Translations under genes and position numbers: made by a program
Notes under the pieces: generated by a model
Seen by the model: the letters and a program-made list of their open reading frames with translations, nothing else
Databases searched by the model: none
What the model was told of the DNA's origin: nothing
In this document: piece by piece, positions 12,007-23,457 of the stretch
Layout: every line of letters begins with the position of its first letter
Position numbering within the stretch: the stretch's first letter is position 1
DNA from: Scilla litardierei
Lineage: Eukaryota; Streptophyta; Magnoliopsida; Asparagales; Asparagaceae
Reading direction: 5' to 3'
NCBI GenBank assembly: GCA_030789695.1
Contig: CM061142.1
Span: 45,183,375-45,247,374 of the forward strand
Length of the DNA: 64,000 nucleotides

Positions 12007-12669
12007 TGTGTTGGGTATTTGTGTGTGGGGTCGGTGTGTGTGTGTGGTTTGTGTGTGTGGTATGTGTGGGGTGGTCTACGAGTAGGTGGTCTGTGTGTAG
12101 TTGCAGAGCCAAAAAACTTTCTTAATGTGGGCAAAAACTTAACGAAAAATCTTATTTTTTTCGAAAAAAGGAGGGTACATGTCAAATTCATAGTTTCATT
12201 GCTATAAATGAATATAAAATGAATTTCAGCTATCTAATACTTTGTAATGCATAAAGAATGATGGGTGAAAGAAGAAAGAAAGAAAAATTGTACAACAAAA
12301 TTCCAGAAACATTGAATTAGAAATGTTGAAGAATGTACACAAAAATGTTGTGGGAAATGGATGATGTGATCGGTATTTGCTTAATTCAAATAGAAGTTTA
12401 GCAATATTTTGTAAGATTCAATGTGTTGCAGAATAACCATTAGGGGTAAGGAGAACATAGAAATAAAAAGTTTTGAATAAATTAAAAAGAAAATACAAAA
12501 ATGGGAGTAAATATTAAACCTAGATTTTAAAAAAAGATCAAAATTAGTTTGTAATGCATGCATCAAACTTAGTTTGCCATGCATGTGGATCAGAATCAGA
12601 CATGAGATTGTTATGTAGGTTCATGATCATGACAGTGGTCTGAATCTTAAGTCCTAGCTTGGACTCACT
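12007..12669. repeat. TG-rich repeat continuing from 2414, then AT-rich CACTA interior
   Basis: 12007-12100 resumes the TG-rich minisatellite split by Cop-E. From about 12110 to 12669 the sequence is AT-rich with no supported ORF; it is presumably intron or noncoding CACTA sequence. Confidence 0.6.
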
Positions 12670-12994
12670 AGCTCCATGCTAGAGTTGATAAGAGAGCTCC
12701 TCTTCACTCTTGACCTCGGTTGCTTTTTAAGGGTCGAGACCAGACTGAAACCATTGAGTAACATAATTTTAACAAAAATCACACAATTTACATTTCAGAT
12801 ATACTGAAGTTTCCAAATGGTTTTATGTTGTTATGTAAGTACTAAAAAGCACCATTAGCTTTTATCTGTAGCTGGCATTCAGACCGTTGGTGATAAATTT
12901 GTGAAATAAATTGGTTTCAGTCTGGGTCTCAACCATAAAAAAGTAGACAGGGTCAAGAGTGAAGAGGAGCTCTCTTATCAACTCCAGCATGGAG
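12670..12994. repeat. Inverted repeat with arms of about 80 bp
   Basis: The left arm (about 12670-12753) contains gttgataagagagctcctc and cactcttgacc. The right arm (about 12912-12994) is its near-perfect reverse complement, with a few mismatches where ggttgctttttaag faces ataaaaaagtagac. The spacer of about 158 bp is AT-rich. It may be a small foldback element. Confidence 0.75.
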
Positions 12995-13025
12995 TTGGGC
13001 CTTGAGATTCTTATGTAGACATATG

Positions 13026-13054
13026 GTGTGTGTGTGTGTGTGTGTGTGTGTGTG
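13026..13054. repeat. (GT)n microsatellite
   Basis: This is about 14 uninterrupted GT units. Confidence 0.95.
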
Positions 13055-13118
13055 ATATTTGAGATTAGTATATATGATTGTTTATTTTTGCAGTTAATAA
13101 TTCTTTGGCTTAATAGAT

Positions 13119-14932
13119 ATGGCACGGTCTCGATCTGCATCCAATTATCAGTACCATGAGTCTCCTCCGATGAATGCTTCATAGGATGATACTGACCCTC
13201 AGCAACATGCAAACACACACTTTAGTTGGACGTGTGGTCTGACTAAGCAGCAATAAAATCCGACAGATCCTCAGCAGAAGGTGATGAGGATTTCTGGGAT
13301 CAGTCATGTATACATATTTATTTTATTTAATGAAAGAACTATTTAATGATATACGAACAATTCATGTTATATTTTTTATGAATGCAATGTAGTTTAACGT
13401 ATCCAAATGTTATTAGACAGTCCATGATAGTAGCAAGGGGAATGTGGACTTCGCCATGGGCAACATTTGGGTCGGTGCCTGCAGACCACAAGCAGGAAAT
13501 GTGGAATGCCACAAAGGTAATTCACACTATATGGTGCTTAAAGAAATGTAATTTATTTTTATCGATATTTTTTATTTATATGCAAATTGCTTATATATTT
13601 TTGGGATTAATGGGTATCATACGCCATATGAGAGCTTCTCTCATACGCCCTCTCACATAAAGCACATGGGCTTGTACTTGATTGTACTTGGGTGCTTTAT
13701 GTGAGAGGGCGTATGAGAGAAGCTCTCATATGGCGTATGATAGCCATTATTCTCTATATTTTTATAGAAAATGTATCCGCTAAAATTCTCAGACGACGAG
13801 GTTAGTGCTACTGAAATATGGACAAAGCAAGTGTCACACAACATGTCTGAGGGCATACGATATGCTCGCCGTAAACATGAGAAACCATGATGGATGCTGG
13901 AAGAAGTCTGGTTGGTGTTATGTGCCTACTAGAACACAGATGAGTTTAAGAATCTGTCTGCCCGAAATTAAAGGAACATGATTGATGTTGACATCGATAA
14001 AATACGTGGTATGCATTACGTGGGCTCTATTACCATTGACCAGCACCGAGAAATTGTAGGGTTGTGTACATTTACTGCATGCTACCAGAGTTATTATTTT
14101 CTATTTTTGTGCAGCTCATAATTTTAACTTAATATTTGTTAGAACTTAAAGAGGCGTGCACCTGAGGGACATACAGTTACCCACCTGGATGTATTTGATG
14201 TGACCCATCAAAAGAAGGGGATGATTTTGTTAGTGATCGTTCACGACATGTCTCCGTAAGTACTTTTGGAAAACTTGTGTTGATGTACTTTCTTTTCGAT
14301 TCAACCTATCAATTTGGATAACTTATGTCGTGTAGGAGTCCTCTCGGGAATGGATGGCATAAGTACACGGGAAAGACACCAACTCACACCTTTATTTAGA
14401 CCCTTTATTATGGAATGAAGTGACTGATGGGCCCACTCGATCTTGGGTATTTGGATTTTCTTTGGCCACTAAACCCTTGCAGGTCCTGGGGATAGCTTGT
14501 TCTACCTATTACATCGTATCCTCCCAATGGCTTAATGTAAAGTTACTAGCGGGGAATAAGCAGCTAAGGGCTGAGGTAGCTACAATCAAGGATTTACTTA
14601 TGCAAATATGTCCGAGATGTGGAGTTGATGTTTCAACCATATACCCCGATACGGTATAACTTCTTAGTTATTCAATATATGTTTCACTTGTATATTATAA
14701 GTTTTAGTTATATTTTACTTGTTTATTAATTTCAGATTAATTAATATATTAATTGTTTAATTGCATGTAGGGGACAACCGCCAGTGCATTGTCAACTGCA
14801 GTAGGTGCATCAACATATGCACCTGCTGTAGGTGCATCAACATTTGCACAACCCACTGCAACTGCACATGATGATCAAGCACATGCAACAATGAGCCTCC
14901 ACATCTTACCGACTAATATGTATATATTTCTA
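13119..14932 (+). pseudogene. Decayed Ptta/En/Spm-family (Transposase_24-like) gene of the CACTA element
   Basis: Exon-like blocks are separated by AT-rich gt..ag introns: about 13119-13280 (MARSRSASNYQYHESPP), 13383-13516 (GMWTSPWATFGSVPADHKQE), 13770-14055 (NTDEFKNLSARN, then HYVGSITIDQHREI), 14146-14255 (HLDVFDVTHQKKG), 14337-14659 (GPTRSWVFGFS, then a heptad-like helix LLAGNKQLRAEVATIKDLLM) and 14770-14932. The order and motifs fit the plant Ptta/En/Spm family (PF03004), the second gene of many CACTA elements and thought to bind element ends. Several in-frame stops, for example near 13184 and 13252, mark it as dead. A foldback element sits in the intron at 13608-13749. The start codon is the ATG at 13119 after a likely acceptor. 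Confidence 0.7.
13608..13749. mobile_element. Foldback MITE-like hairpin
   Basis: The 58-bp arms (13608-13665 and 13692-13749) are reverse complements with a single mismatch and surround a 26-bp loop. The arm begins taatggg/tatcatacgccatatg. The near-perfect pairing suggests recent insertion or selection for a hairpin. I see no clear target duplication. It lies in an intron of the CACTA gene remnant. Confidence 0.85.
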
Positions 14933-15267
14933 TATTTATTTTGCATCTTACCGTAGAATTATTAAAATTTCTTTTTTGTGCATGATAGAAATGCAGTATT
15001 TTAAAATTTCTTTTTTGTGCATCCCTGCATGAACTGTAATATTTTTACATTAAAAAGATTTTATTATAATTTTAAAATTCAAATAAAGCATAAGTCTATT
15101 TTTTTCTTTCTTTGTCGGGGGTGTATGTGTGTGTGTGTGTGTGTTAGTGTGTCAGTCAGTTTGTATATCTGTGCCAAGTCAGTGTGTGTCTATGTGCCAT
15201 GTCAGTGTGTGGATGTGTCTGTCGAGGTGATGATGATGATGATCTGATAATATTAATGTGTGGGTAA

Positions 15268-15342
<75 letters not shown>

Positions 15343-15782
15343 TCTATGGCAGCGTACAACTTATTTTTGAGAAAAATGGCTAGGTGTGATAGGATGGTCT
15401 ACAATTATACAGACAACCATCTTGCAACCATTCTTTGTCAAGTGATTAAATGTGCAGATCTAAGCTTCATTCTTGTATGTGTGTGTCAGTGTGTGTGCCA
15501 AGTTAGTGTGTCTGTGTCCCAAGTTAGTGTGTCTGTGTGTGTCTGTCGAGGCGATGATGATAATGATATGCCAATAAGTACTACGTATGTGTAGTCTATG
15601 GGTGTAGTCTTTGTCAGTGTACGACGTATATTTGAGAAAAATGGCGAGGTGTGATAGGAGATCTGTAATTATACAGACAATCATCATGCAGCCATTCTTT
15701 GTCTAGTGATTACAATGTGTAGATCTGAACCTCATCCTCGTGTGTGTCAGTGTGTGTCTCAAGTCAGTGTTTGTGAATGTGT
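14933..15782. repeat. TG-rich region with a tandem duplication of about 255 bp
   Basis: A unit containing gagaaaaatggc, gtgtgatagga, aattatacagacaa and cattctttgtc occurs at about 15340-15483 and again, diverged, at about 15591-15746. Each unit carries TG-rich tracts with words like gtgtcagtgtgtg and ccaagt. No ORF is supported. Confidence 0.75.
15268..15340. repeat. Compound (TC)n(TG)n microsatellite
   Basis: About 12 TC units (15268-15292) run directly into about 24 GT units (15293-15340). Confidence 0.95.
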
Positions 15783-16858
15783 CTGTGTGTCTGACTTGGC
15801 ATGCGCGCGCGCACACGCGCGCGCGCACACACACACAATGACACACACCCCACACCCACACCCACACACAGCCATACAATATCATCTATTAACGCACGGT
15901 TTTAGAGTATTTTCGTTCGCCAGACCATTTCGTGCCCTTTTCCATGGGGGCACCCCAACTTAAAGTGGAATGCATTGGTCGAGTAAGGCACTTATGGTGC
16001 CAAAGCCCAACCGTCAACGGTCGGACTTTTGGATCCTTCAGGGTCACCTCTTGTCGTTTCGGTTAAAGTTCTACGCATTCTCTAAATCATAGTTGAATGC
16101 CCTACAACGTAAATTATGCATGCATCATCAACCATATCATAGCAGGAGGGGTCAAAAAGAGAGAAAAAGAGCATGTTCATGGCCAAATACGACAGCTCTA
16201 CAACTTGGCCTTTCGAGAGGTTGTAGGTGCTCAATTTGACCTCAAAATGCATATCGTTGGCATGAATCCTTACAGGGCCTTTCTTTGCCATAGCCTTAAA
16301 TGATGATGCCATGTTAGCATGTTCTTCACATCTTCCACATGCGAACACCCATCATCATCTATGGATAGTGCATAGAAAGCCCCTTTAAGGAGTCATGCCA
16401 ACGAATAACATTTTGAGGTCAAATTGAGCGCCTACAACCTATCGAAAGGCCTAGTGGTAGAACTGTTGTATTTAGCCATGAATATGCTCTTTTTCTCTCT
16501 TTTGACCTATCCTGCTATGATATGGTTGACGATGCATTGCATCATTTATGTTGCAGGGCATTCAACTGCGATTTAGAGAATCATAGTACTTCAGTCAGAA
16601 CGAAAAGAGGTGACCCTGAAGGATCCAAAAGTCTGGCTGTTGAGGGCTGGGCTTTGGCACTGTAAGTGTCCATACCTGACCAATGCATTCCACTTCGAGT
16701 TGGGTGCCCCAACGGGAAAGGGCACAAAATGGTCTGGCGAGTGAAGATACTCGAAAACCATGCATGAGTAGATGATACTATGTGGCTGTGTGTGTGCGTG
16801 TGTGTGTGTCATTGTGTGTGTGTGTGTGTGTGTTTGTGTGCCAAGTCCGTGTGTCTAT
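15783..16858. repeat. Large imperfect inverted repeat, arms about 510-530 bp
   Basis: The left arm (about 15783-16310) and right arm (about 16348-16858) are reverse complements over nearly their whole length. Matching landmarks are ggaatgcattggtc with gaccaatgcattcc, ggatccttcagggtcacctc with gaggtgaccctgaaggatcc, atgcatgcatc with gatgcattgcat, and gagcatgttcatggc with gccatgaatatgctc. The arms also include the alternating CA/GT tracts. The loop is only about 37 bp. No transposase is inside. It could be a foldback element or an inverted duplication of CACTA interior sequence. Confidence 0.8.
15801..15838. repeat. Alternating purine-pyrimidine (CG/CA)n tract
   Basis: Two runs of gcgcgcgc joined by cacac lead into cacacacaca. 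This is strictly alternating sequence of the kind that can adopt Z-DNA. A shorter relative is at about 63955-63970. Confidence 0.85.
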
Positions 16859-17638
16859 ATATGTAGTCTGTGTGTCTATGTCTGTGTAGTCTATATGTGT
16901 AGTCTGTGTGGGAGGGTGTGGGAAGGTGTGAGTAGTCCGTAGTCAGAATGAATTGTCTTAACAGATTTTTTTTTCATATGATGAATTATGTGAGATGTGT
17001 GATCTGTATTTTGAGAGGAATTAGCAAAGTGGGATCCTTAGTTTTCGATGAGCAAATATAATCAGGATATATGTAGTTAGAGAATCGTGAAGCATAACAT
17101 CATTCATGTTAGAAGATTCTGAAACTTTTTTTTAGACATAATAGGATATTAATGATATTGCTGGCCTATAAGCTATATAATCTGCAATACCCATAAATTA
17201 TTTTTTCAAAGTAAGTTCACTAATTGTAAGAGATCTTATCCATCATTAAGTTAAATTTAAAATTCTAGAAGCAAAACAATAAGAAAAATGTGATCATGAT
17301 ATCCTTGAAAATAAAAGAATTATTTAAGTATGATGATAATTTAAATTTATTTAGAAAAATCTAAATTCATAGCACATGCTATAGATCACAGTTGGTTGAA
17401 AAATTGTGTTTACATGGCTAAAATTGGTTATAAATCTTGGACTGAGGCAAGATCAGTAACCTTCTACTTTTGATGATTTTAGGTTTTGATGATGGCCTAG
17501 AGGTCTTGATTAATGGTCAAATGGTTGAAGATTGAATCAATAGTTGAAGCTTTTTGGGGAGAAAGAATAGATTTTTGATTGTTTAGATTAATCCTCAATG
17601 ATGATGAAAATGACAGTTCTATTAAGTGAAAATAATCA
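16859..17638. other. AT-rich sequence without recognised features
   Basis: A short TG-rich continuation (to about 16930) is followed by 700 bp of AT-rich DNA with no convincing ORF, repeat or known motif. The last five bases, aatca (17634-17638), are the target duplication of the Cop-D-family solo LTR. Confidence 0.6.
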
Positions 17639-19143
17639 TGAAATGACCGTCTACCTTGCAATACTAACAACAAACACTCTAAAGAGGGGGTGAATAGAGT
17701 AGTGACAATAATTATAAAATTAAAATTAACTTGCAAATACGGAATAATAAATGCAATAGGAATTAATCAGCACAATTAATCCAAACGCAAACACAAGATT
17801 TTAACCTGGTTCCCCAAACTTTGGTATGTCCAGCCACACCAAATATTCATTATAATCCTACACAAGGTAGCGAATACAATCTCACACAGAGATACCTCAC
17901 ACAGAGGATTTTGTCCAACACAAGAACCCAATAACCCTACACAAGGGTCAAATTCTCACACAGAGAATTACTAACTCCCACACAGAGAATTAGGGTTATT
18001 CCTACACTAGAACACCAAACTCCCACACAGAGAGTAGCCAACTCCCACACAGAGAGTATCTAATTCCCACAAAGAGAATTAGGGTTTCAAGAAAACAAAT
18101 GAAACAAAAGATTCTCACATATGCCTTGAGATAAACTTACTCATATGAAGATGAAGGCATGAAAGAGGATGGCCAAGTGCTTGAGATTAGCTTGAATGCA
18201 CTTGGAGGATTTTTCTTGAGCTTGACTTCAATGCATGAAGAGGAATATGAGCTCTAAGAGGGAAATAAGAGAGTTTGAGAGTGGCTTAATGATTCTTAAA
18301 ATTATCTTCAATAGTTCCAAGCAGTTCTAATGAACTCAGCCCTCTCCTATATATAATAAGCCCAAAGGAACCCTCAAACCCAAGTAAAAATGCCAAAAGA
18401 GAAAATCTGCAACGGCTAGATTTTGGCCGGCTAGATTTTGGCAATTTATGACACAGACAGTCGACTAATGAACAACTGCCAGTTGACTGGTCAATGTCTA
18501 TAAAAATCCCAATGACTATAATCTGAGACAGGACAGACGACTATAGAAGACTTCACAGGCGCGTGTAAATGAGCAAGCGCCTATATATATATCCTTCAGC
18601 AGGTAGTGTCACTTAGGATGGAAATGAGTTGAGAAAACCCAACTTTTGCACTAGCGCCTTCAGACGATAGATGAACAAAACATATGCGCATGTAATTTGA
18701 CAGGCGACTGAAATCTCGTCATCAGTCGACTGACTTGTAAAGTGGGATGAAACCCAAAAACTAGAAGTTACTCACTTTGGCACACGGACGACTGTAGAAT
18801 AATTCCCAAGCGCTTGATGGAAGACATCACATGTAAAATGAACATCAGTCGACTGGTTCCAAGAGTTCAAGAAAGAGTCAAGAAATGTTGACTTGATCTG
18901 ATGCACACCAGCTGACTGTAGAAGGCTGGCCAGGTGCCTGGAATCACCCAGTCGCATGTTCTTTCTTCATTAGTCACCTGTAGGAGAGCCAGAGACTCCA
19001 ATTGAGTCATTTGGCATGATGAGCCTATTGGGTTAGATTTTATGATAATCTTAAGGCTCACTAAGATGGTTATATGCATATGCATGAATGAGTAGACCAT
19101 CTATGAAGGCATTACATTAAACCTAGACTCAAAAATAGAAAAG
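17639..19143 (-). mobile_element. Cop-D-family solo LTR (Cop-D2), left part
   Basis: This aligns with the Cop-D LTRs (shared words ttgcaatactaac, gcggaat, cctatgataatc-like and ctagactcaaaa). The LTR is interrupted at aaaag (19139-19143) by Ath-C and finishes at 63304-63585. Outer duplications aatca (17634-17638 and 63586-63590) match exactly across 46 kb, and no internal region remains, so this is a solo LTR of about 1,787 bp. It holds a TATA box (18348-18356), stem-loops (about 17865-18085) and decayed palindromes (about 18444-18985), in sense order palindromes, TATA, stem-loops. Confidence 0.9.
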
Positions 19144-19448
19144 TGATCACTCCATATTTTATACCTTTTTTCTGCATGTTTGCATGCCATTTTGATCGCC
19201 CATATCGTGTTTTTCATGATTATTCGACAATATTGCGATACTTTCCACTATTTCTTATTTTTATCGTATTTCAGGAAATATGGAGCGATTTGGAGCGAAT
19301 TTGAGATCAAGGGATTTGCAAGCGCTTAGGAGTGTTACCCACGACTCATTTGAGGGCTTATTAGCGATGGAGGATGAGCGGAAGAAGAAGGAAATCAATA
19401 GGAGCAACTAGGAGGCAAATAGAAGAAGCAACAGCCATTTCAACACAT

Positions 19449-19879
19449 CACTCGGCCCAGCAAAACAGCCACTCGGCCGAACAAGAAGTCCCACTCGGCC
19501 GACCAAAACGGATACACACACAGAGTTAATTTCAGTGTATACTCGGCCGAACGAAGAAATCCTACTCGGCCGAATGAGGAATCTCACTTGCCTGAGTGGT
19601 ACAGGAAAATTGTCCAGAGAAAGGCCGAAGTTACTGTTATTTTCAGAGATCCTGTCGAAGCCCACTCGGCCGAACGATAAATCCACTCGGCCGAATGGAT
19701 AAGTCTACTCGGCCTAGCCATCCCCCGAAGACAGACCCTGAAACATCCGAAGTTACTGTATTTTTACAGGATTTGTCACTCGGCCGAGTGACAAGGTCAC
19801 TCGGCCGAGTGAACCGCTCCGCCTGCTGCAGTGGCAGTTTGGTCACGATTTTTTTGGACGATTTTAGAGGGTATTTAAA
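19449..19879 (+). promoter_or_regulatory. LTR promoter of Ath-C: palindrome array plus TATA box
   Basis: About a dozen exact or degenerate copies of ctcggccgag lie at 19449-19815, spaced roughly 20-40 bp. Fifty-seven bases later is tatttaaa (19872-19879) within gggtatttaaaccc, the likely TATA box. Confidence 0.75.
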
Positions 19880-20242
19880 CCCAGTTTTTACCCTAGTTTA
19901 GAGAGCTTTTGAAAAATTAATTTGGAGATTTTCTTTTAGGGTTTTGAGGGCTACTCTTCGATGAATCCTCAGTTGGAAATCTTTGGCATCTACATTGGTT
20001 TGTTTATTCCTATCAAAAACACAATTTTTATGCACTATTTCTCTTTTGCAATGAATTGTGCCAATATTATTGTTTATTTTTCTGAGATTTGCATGATGTC
20101 TAGTGAGTAGTGACGTCGTCTTAGGGCGTAGGGATGAACCCTATGGACCCTATTTCTAAATTGTGATGAATTTGTGGAATTGTTGCTAGAATTGATTAGG
20201 GTTAGGTTGTAATTGATTAATTACGGATAGCGAGGAATTCAT

Positions 20243-20543
20243 ATCGATTGGGATTTGCAAGAGATTGGATTCTAATTGATAGGAAGGCCTAGAAATTCGA
20301 TTTAGATTGACAGTTGGATTTCTCTAGACTTGGTTTGCAAGAGATTGGACCAAAGCTAGGATTTTTAATTGTGATTCTATACCCATATTCGTTTGCAAGA
20401 GACTGTGCGGATAGGAACTATTATAACCTAAGTCGTAGCTCGAGTTTGCACGAGAGTGGGTTCGAGATACGATTGAACGATGATGTCGTTCTTCACGCTA
20501 GCGGCTTAGGCTAGGGTTTGCACGAGAGTGTGCTCTATCCTAG
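20243..20543 (+). repeat. Five-unit stem-loop array in Ath-C 5' LTR
   Basis: The constant loop (tttgcaagagattgg, or tttgcacgagagtg in units 4 and 5) has variable pairing arms: attggga/ttctaat (wobble), cttggt/accaaag, tattcg/cggata (one wobble), ctcgag/ttcgag (one wobble) and a long last unit with ctaggg. Confidence 0.8.
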
Positions 20544-20904
20544 GTTTGCTATAGACCGACAATAGCGCGAGAGCGTGAGCTTGGTTCTACATTTAGTTGC
20601 AACTAGTTCACCTATATTCAATTTTAGCAACAATGAAACTTATGAATCACAATGATGAGAGACGGTCCGTAGTGGGGATTCCCTATCCCTAGGCGTTTTA
20701 TTAAATTGATATTTCTCTTGATATTTGAACAATTGTGACTATTATTCCCCAAACTATTCTCGATTCCCTTGATAGCTAGGTGATTGGAAAGAGACACGGT
20801 CATTTTTCCTCCCTGAGTTCGATACCCGCTCGCCGCTACACCGTGCGCTTGCGGTAAAACTACAAGTCGTTTTTCGGGTGTACACTCGGACGCGATCAAG
20901 TTTT

Positions 20905-20922
20905 TGGCGCCGTTGCCGGGGA
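20905..20922 (+). other. Ath-C primer binding site (tRNA-Asp)
   Basis: tggcgccgttgccgggga is the exact 18-base complement of the 3' end of plant tRNA-Asp(GUC), the primer of Athila-type elements. It starts six bases after the LTR end. Confidence 0.95.
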
Positions 20923-21031
20923 TGCGACAATGTTTTATTTTCACGACTTAGCTATTTCGTTTTGTTTTATTATTTTTTATTTTACTCCTCTATCGTGCTA
21001 ACAATTCCATCGAAACTCTGTTTTTCTTTGC

Positions 21032-22399
21032 ATGTACACGAGATCGACGACGGATCCAGAGGATATTATATTTGATTCGGAGATCGGACGTACCGAGAGG
21101 AGGATCAGAGCCGAGAGGAGACTCAATATAGAGGATATTGTATGAACCGCCCAGAGACATCGGAGGAACTAGCGGCACGTATGGCGAGGATTATATCCAT
21201 CAGAGATAAGCTTCGGCCTAAGACTTCCTCCACTACCTCTTCCATCGCTATGCCGGAGTTGGCGACGGATAAGAATTTTGAGCTCAAGACGGGATTAGTG
21301 GTCTTAATGCAACAAGACCCATTCCATGGGAACTCCCATGAGAATCCACATTATCACATCCAGCTATTCTTGTCCAAGTGCACCACCTTTCAAATGCCGG
21401 GTGTCTCCGCCGATGCGATCCGTTTGAGACTCTTCCCCTTCACCCTCAGAACAAAGCTTTATATTGGTTGAGGATGCATGCAGAAGGTATATTCACTACT
21501 TGGGATGAGTTGGCTAGTGCTTTTGTTGATAAATTCTACCCACCATCTAAGACAGTGAAGATTAGAAGCGCACTCATGTCCTTCAAGCAAGGACCGCAAG
21601 AGACCCTATACGAGGCATGGGAGCGCTTTAAGGATCTACTGCATCAGTGCCCCCATCACAGTATAGAAGCATGTGAGCTAGTTCACAGTTTTTATAATGG
21701 ACTCCAACCGGGCACTAAGCAAATCATAGACGCAACCGCCAACGGAGCCATTCTTTCCAAAACACCGGATGAAGCTACGGCCATACTAGAGGAGATGGCC
21801 TCTAATAATCAACAATGTGGTGACGAGCGAGTGCAATCTTCTGCCTCCTTGAAGCCAACGAGGATAAATGAGGCCAAGGTCGTAGCAGAGATTTCGAATA
21901 AATTTGACTCTCTCCACAAGGTAGTGGAGAGACTGGAGAAGTATATCACTGAGCCACATGGAGCTCCTTCCACATCTACTATGGGGAGCAATATGAGTGA
22001 TTGGCAAGACCAATCTCAAGTCATGTTCGTAGGAGGATAGCATGGAGAGGGAGCCTTGGAACAAGTGCAATATGTTGCGGGGAACTCCGGTTATTGGGCC
22101 AACCCAGCCGCAAGGAGTCATCCAGGATTTTCGTATGCAAATAATGAAGGGGCTCTGAACCCACCGCCGTTGCAACAAACTCAAGCAAGTCCGCCACCTC
22201 CACAACCTCAATACCAACCTAGGGGGCCACCTCAACCAAATTACCCGCCTAGGCAATAAGCGGGACCGTATAGGCTGCCCGGTTACAACCAAGATTGTAG
22301 AGCTCCCAACCCACCACAAGCTCAACCACAATCGGATCATGAAGCTAGGGTGGAGAAATTCATGGTGGAGCAAATAAAAATCAATGCTAGGTTGACGGC
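21032..22399 (+). pseudogene. gag: Athila-type Gag (Retrotrans_gag), frameshifted and cut by Ath-B
   Basis: The likely original start is the ATG at 21032 (MYTRSTTDPED, then FDSEIGRTERRIRAERR), which hits a stop at about 21140. The reading then moves to the frame of 21142 (LKTGLVVLMQQDPFHG, HIQLFLSKCTTFQMPGVS). After a one-base loss near 21459 it moves to a third frame with the core Retrotrans_gag motifs LYWLRMHAEGIFTTWDELAS, FVDKFYPPSKT and ETLYEAWERFKDLLHQCPHH. A TAG at 22038 and a TAA at 22257 interrupt a Pro/Gln-rich C-terminal part. I see no CCHC zinc knuckle. The frame breaks at 22399, where Ath-B entered, and resumes at 48338. Gag would build the particle; this copy cannot make one. Confidence 0.9.
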
Positions 22400-22764
22400 T
22401 GATGGGGCCCAGATATACACCCAAAAGAGCGACCGTGTAGTTTTACCGCAAGCGCACGGTGTAGCGGCGAGCGGGTATCGAACACAGGGAGGACGTATGA
22501 CAGTGCCTTCTCCGAACAACCTGGCTATAGGAACAGAAAAGAGGGAATTTGCCTTTCGGCGATCCTGTCACAATCGTCAGACAAAGTATGGAGATATAAA
22601 ATCAAATAAAGACGCCTAGGGAACAGGGAATCCCCTCTACTCACCGTATCTCGTCAATGTGATTCATTGGTATCACAATTGCTAGAGTAGAATTTCGGAT
22701 GAACTAGTTGCACCTGAATGTAAAACCTAGCTCACGCTCTCGCGCTGTTGCCGGTCTATAGCTA

Positions 22765-23070
22765 ACCTAGGTTTGGGTCCAATCTCTTGCAACCCCTAGC
22801 CTAGGCAAGCTAGCATTAGGATCAACATCATTGTTCAATCGCGTCCCAAGCCCACTCTCGTGCAAACTCGGGCCGCGACCTAGGTTGGGATAGTTCCTAC
22901 CCGTCCAATCTCTTGCAAACGGGTATCGGTATGGAATTGCAACCGAGAACCCTAGTATCGGTCCAATCTCTTGCAAACCGATACTACGGTAACTCAATTT
23001 CAACCCAATTCGGATTTCTAGGGTTTCCTATCGAATTGGGATCCAATCTCTTGTAAATCCCAATCGATAT
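22765..23070 (-). repeat. Five-unit stem-loop array in Ath-B 3' LTR
   Basis: On the minus strand five loops of tttgcaagagattgg or a variant are flanked by cccgag/cttggg, tacccg/cgggta, tagtatcgg/ccgatacta (9 bp), attggga/tcccaat and a last unit with cctagg arms. The same array is in the 5' LTR at 33902-34207. Confidence 0.85.
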
Positions 23071-23457
23071 GAACACCTAGCTATCCGTAGTATATCGATC
23101 CCAAACTAACCCTAATAGCAATTCTAGCAATGGTTCTACCAAATCATCACAAATCGGAAATTGGGCTCGTAGGGTTCATCCCCACGCCCTAAGACATTAC
23201 GACTACTCACAAATCATTTCACAAATAGAAGAATAATCAATTGAAATAGCAATAGAATTCATGGCAATATTCAAATAAGCAATAAAAATAAGATTTTTAA
23301 TGAAGAGGGAGACAAACCAATAGAGTTCTCCAAGAATCCAACAAAATAAACCTTTTCTCTCCTCTCCAATCACAAGAATCAAAAGCTAAAAAGTTTTAAT
23401 CTAAAAGGCTGCCAAAAAGTAAGGAAAAAGCTCTCTAACCTAGGTTAAGAACTGGGG

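Larger units (their letters stand above)
19144..20898 (+). repeat. Ath-C 5' LTR
   Basis: It begins tgatcactcc and ends gatca, as do all Athila-like LTRs here. It contains a palindrome array (19449-19815), a TATA box (19872-19879), a stem-loop array (20243-20543) and a U5 block ending cgcgatca. The copy at 61523-63298 is close, with scattered substitutions and a short indel near 62205-62235. Confidence 0.95.

Noticed and set aside
15156..15359. Frames encoding runs of Thr-His or Val-Cys.
   Set aside because: These are translations of TG/CA microsatellites.
20905..20922. A tRNA gene at the PBS.
   Set aside because: It has only the 18-base complement of the tRNA 3' end; no cloverleaf surrounds it.
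21786..22424. 212-codon minus-strand frame across the Ath-C gag.
   Set aside because: It lies opposite gag, runs across the Ath-B junction at 22400, and so cannot be an ancestral gene.
22765..23070. Regularly spaced repeats resembling a CRISPR array.
   Set aside because: The setting is a plant LTR. The repeats are hairpin loops with pairing flanks, not repeats with unique spacers, and there are no cas genes.
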